Positions 33,355 through 35,413 of a stretch of DNA of 35,413 bases are shown one piece after another. The stretch covers positions 1 through 35,413 of the forward strand of contig CAYSZB010000021.1 in assembly GCA_964435475.1 (NCBI GenBank), read 5' to 3'. Position numbers and translations under genes: made by a program. Under the pieces are notes generated by a model, which had not been told where the DNA came from, made no database searches, and worked only from the letters and a program-made list of their open reading frames with translations. The DNA is from CAYSZB01 sp964435475 (GTDB taxonomy: Bacteria > Chloroflexota > Anaerolineae > Anaerolineales > Anaerolineaceae). Within the stretch, counting starts at the first letter, position 1. Each line of letters starts with the position of its first letter.

Positions 33355-34410
33355 CTAGACGTGGATTGTCTCAGGTTGCCCGCCATCCACATTGATGTTC
33401 TGCCCGGTGATCCAGCGGCTTTCATCTGAAGCCAGGAAGATCACTACCGGTGCAATGTCACCAGCCGGGTCACCGACCCTGCCCATCGAGTTGTGCGACA
33501 TCATATCCTGGACCCAGGCAGAGTATTCGGGTGCCAGTTTCCCCAGGATTGTGTCGGTAAGAGCAACAGGGCTGATCGTGTTCACACGGATACCATCGAT
33601 GCCCCATTCCCGTGCCACAACCATTGAAAGCGCCCGAATCGCTCCCTTGTCTGCAGCATAGGATGCGTATAGCTCTAACCCCACCTGGTACATTCCCGAT
33701 GTGAAATTAATGATCGATGAAGATTTGCCTTTTAAGTAAGGATAACAAAGTTGCATCAAATGCCAGTGGGCATAAACACCGGTGTGAAGTGCCTGGTCCA
33801 GCATCTCAATTCCCTGGTCCATGAAGGGCATTCTATCTGCCTCGAAATTGGCATTATTGATCAAAATGTCCACTGTTCCAAATCGTTCAACCGTCTTATC
33901 AACCAGGTTCTTGAGCTCTTCATAAACAGACACATCACACTGGATTGACAATACCTCAGCACCTTCGTTTAAGCACAGTTCAGTGGTTAAATCAAGTTTC
34001 TCTTTTCGCCTGGCACAGATCGCCAATTTTGCGCCTTCCCTTGCAAGGCAGACAGCAAGTTGTTTGCCCAACCCAGCGCTGACCCCTGTCAGGATCACCA
34101 CCTTGCCTTCCAACCTTTTATTCGGATTCCTTTTTGGTTCATTGACCGGGGCAATTCCCTTTTTTGCTTCAGGCTCAACTGGAGCCCCCTCATATTCAGG
34201 CAACGCTTTTAACTTGGCATCGATCTCTGCCAGCTTTTCCCTGGGAATGTTGGCTTGGGGAAGTCCTGCGATGAACTTCAGAGTCATGCCAAACCCCATC
34301 TTAAGTTGTTTGTTCTTTGAGATCCCGGGCAGGCACTCTTCCATTACAGCTGCTGATTGTGGGTTCCTCATCAGTTCACCTAATTTTGATTCGATCGAGA
34401 ATTTTGCCAT
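33355..34410 (-). CDS. short-chain dehydrogenase/reductase with an extra N-terminal helical domain
   Basis: The SDR part (about residues 98-351) has the NAD(P) site TGVSAGLG, a NNAN variant of the NNAG motif, catalytic Ser in NFTSGMYQVG, and YAADK for the YxxxK pair. It ends with the classical INVDGGQPETIHV. The enzyme should interconvert an alcohol and a carbonyl; the substrate is unknown. Residues 1-75 (LGELMRNPQSAAVMEECLPGI, then LPQANIPREKLAEIDAKL) form a small helical domain that I know as an appendage to several Firmicutes hydrolases. It is joined by a charged, proline-rich linker. GGAG lies seven bases before ATG 34410. Confidence 0.88.
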   Translation of the reverse strand: MAKFSIESKLGELMRNPQSAAVMEECLPGISKNKQLKMGFGMTLKFIAGLPQANIPREKLAEIDAKLKALPEYEGAPVEPEAKKGIAPVNEPKRNPNKRLEGKVVILTGVSAGLGKQLAVCLAREGAKLAICARRKEKLDLTTELCLNEGAEVLSIQCDVSVYEELKNLVDKTVERFGTVDILINNANFEADRMPFMDQGIEMLDQALHTGVYAHWHLMQLCYPYLKGKSSSIINFTSGMYQVGLELYASYAADKGAIRALSMVVAREWGIDGIRVNTISPVALTDTILGKLAPEYSAWVQDMMSHNSMGRVGDPAGDIAPVVIFLASDESRWITGQNINVDGGQPETIHV

Positions 34411-34684
34411 TGATATCTCCTTTTTTGATGATGGCGTATGATAAGTAAGATTATAGTCCCTGCCAGCGAGAATCTATTTGTCAGGCAAGATTTACCTGGT
34501 ACAGGAGGGTCAATGGGTCATCAAGATCGTTGCGTGGTGCATCCCGGACCAATCTGTGATAGACCCTAAGCCCTGCCGAAGGGCTTGAAATGGGATGTTA
34601 GATGGTCGTGCCGAATTAACCATCCCTATTAAGGAAAGCTCCTGCCAAAGACAGGAGCTTTCCTTAAAATTTATCTCGAAAAGA
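34411..34684. other. intergenic region with two hairpins
   Basis: No gene is seen. A short hairpin AAGCCC/GGGCTT lies at 34568-34586, and a strong 14-bp hairpin at 34631-34665 is listed separately. The promoter of the SDR gene must lie in the left part, but I cannot point to it. Confidence 0.5.
34631..34665 (-). terminator. 14-bp perfect hairpin after the last membrane protein gene
   Basis: AAGGAAAGCTCCTG (34631-34644) pairs with CAGGAGCTTTCCTT (34652-34665) around a seven-base loop. It lies 20 bases after the stop of the membrane protein gene read on the minus strand and is probably its terminator. Its stem supplies a T-rich 3' end but no long T run follows. Confidence 0.65.
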
Positions 34685-35413
34685 TCAATAGGCAAAACTG
34701 AAGGATGTGTTTGCCACCGTAAGCATTGTTACCAGCAGGGCATTTACCAGCGCTGCCAACCAGATATGACCGGTCAACTTGTACAGTTTCAGGCTGAGAT
34801 ATGCTGTGATACCCAGGATCGGCAGGAAGGGGATCATCAATATTGGTACCAACGCACCAGCGCTCGAGAGCAGTGTTCCCTGACCCAGGGCGATGTTCCA
34901 GAATGTGAAATCACTGAACAAGAGGGGCGAAAAGGAGATCAGCAGGAACAATGCCGGAGTCAGAGTATTGAACAGCACTGCCATCCAGGTCTGTTTGCGT
35001 TCGCTCCAGTTGGCGAAGGTGTTGCGGCTGACCAGGATGCTGCTGACGATGAAGTAGGACAAATAGAAGGGCAGGTACTTGATCGCGACGATGATCTTGT
35101 TGGCGCTGAAGACCCGCAGGTCAAACGACCAGATGCGAAAGTCCACCTGGTATATATAATCGACGAAGAATAAAAGAATATACGCGCCACTGATGATCAT
35201 CAGTGCCAGGAGGAGAGTCTTCCAGAATTTCTTCCAGGGTATTTTCACCCCGAATTCCGCGCAGCGACCTTTGAACTTGCCTGCAGCAATGCGCAAAGCC
35301 AAAAGCCCGACCAAGGCGCAACCCAACGCCCACAGGCCGATGCCACCGGTGGTGTCCTGCGGCAGGGCTTTGCTGATCAGCAGGAGGTAGCCGCCCATCA
35401 TCAGGGGGAAGAT
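34685..35413 (-). CDS. polytopic membrane protein, C-terminal part (5' end outside window)
   Basis: The frame is open to the window edge, so this is probably the C-terminal 240 or so residues of a larger protein. An internal ATG is at 35401. About six hydrophobic helices are visible, for example GIGLWALGCALVGLLALRIAAG, a segment around TLLLALMIISGAYILLFFVDY, and GHIWLAALVNALLVTMLTVANT at the end. Short basic loops lie between them (KFKGR, SERKQTW). I do not recognise the family with certainty. The look is that of a permease or of the membrane half of a hydrolase fusion. Confidence 0.6.
   Translation of the reverse strand: MFPLMMGGYLLLISKALPQDTTGGIGLWALGCALVGLLALRIAAGKFKGRCAEFGVKIPWKKFWKTLLLALMIISGAYILLFFVDYIYQVDFRIWSFDLRVFSANKIIVAIKYLPFYLSYFIVSSILVSRNTFANWSERKQTWMAVLFNTLTPALFLLISFSPLLFSDFTFWNIALGQGTLLSSAGALVPILMIPFLPILGITAYLSLKLYKLTGHIWLAALVNALLVTMLTVANTSFSFAY

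Noticed and set aside
34595..35173. 192-codon plus-strand frame opposite the last membrane protein
   Set aside because: The product is rich in Q, E and C with no domain pattern, while the minus strand encodes clear membrane helices.
1..35413. CRISPR array, prophage, insertion sequence or toxin-antitoxin pair
   Set aside because: No regularly spaced repeats, transposase, integrase, phage structural gene or toxin family was seen. The lone HNH protein and the XRE gene have no such context.

Overview
The window looks like a chromosomal segment of a Chloroflexota bacterium, most likely of the Anaerolineae. This is inferred from gene content and architecture, not from a marker-gene comparison. The pointers are an S1 protein with three S1 domains, a 7TM-GAF-HTH membrane regulator, a SEDS-transpeptidase fusion beside two FHA proteins, a ParB-fold/universal-stress fusion, and a very long multi-GAF PP2C phosphatase. 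I see no phage, plasmid, insertion sequence or CRISPR array. Almost everything is housekeeping or signalling.

Layout. 1-36 is the 3' end of a tRNA, followed by about 500 bases of AT-rich DNA with no clear gene. 580-9746 is a forward block: possible small ORF, purine nucleoside phosphorylase, membrane-anchored protein, GNAT acetyltransferase, 7TM-GAF-HTH regulator, S1-domain protein, FtsK translocase, CDP-alcohol phosphatidyltransferase and Lgt. It ends at a bidirectional terminator shared with an HNH nuclease gene on the minus strand. tyrS runs forward from a leader with a 13-bp inverted repeat and a terminator-like hairpin. 11824-17763 is a minus-strand block: PHP phosphoesterase, an FhaA-like and an FhaB-like protein, MTA phosphorylase and a fused FtsW/RodA-PBP protein. 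17934-21184 runs forward: secG, a membrane-anchored family 5 solute-binding protein, a PduO-like protein and a DUF554 membrane protein. 21181-27443 is a compact minus-strand run: zinc-ribbon membrane protein, PfkB kinase, ParA, ParB, amidohydrolase, a tandem-XRE gene broken by an amber codon, and a GNAT protein. 27657-29411 encodes the ParB-fold/USP fusion. 29408-33108 (minus) is a partner-switching pair, a HATPase anti-sigma-type kinase and a GAF/PP2C phosphatase. The window ends with an SDR oxidoreductase carrying an extra N-terminal domain, and the C-terminal part of a membrane protein that runs off the edge.

How the genes fit together. Envelope and division functions are dense: FtsK, Lgt, phospholipid head-group transfer, SecG, ParAB and the FHA/SEDS-PBP cluster. 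The FHA/SEDS-PBP block resembles the actinobacterial fhaA-fhaB-rodA-pbpA neighbourhood, but here the SEDS and PBP parts are one polypeptide and the PBP part has lost its recognisable catalytic residues. That fusion is the most interesting item in the window. Other points worth a look are the in-frame TAG in the tandem-XRE gene, the facing extended -10 promoters upstream of tyrS, the ParB-fold/USP fusion, and three convergent gene pairs whose stop codons overlap by exactly 4 bp.
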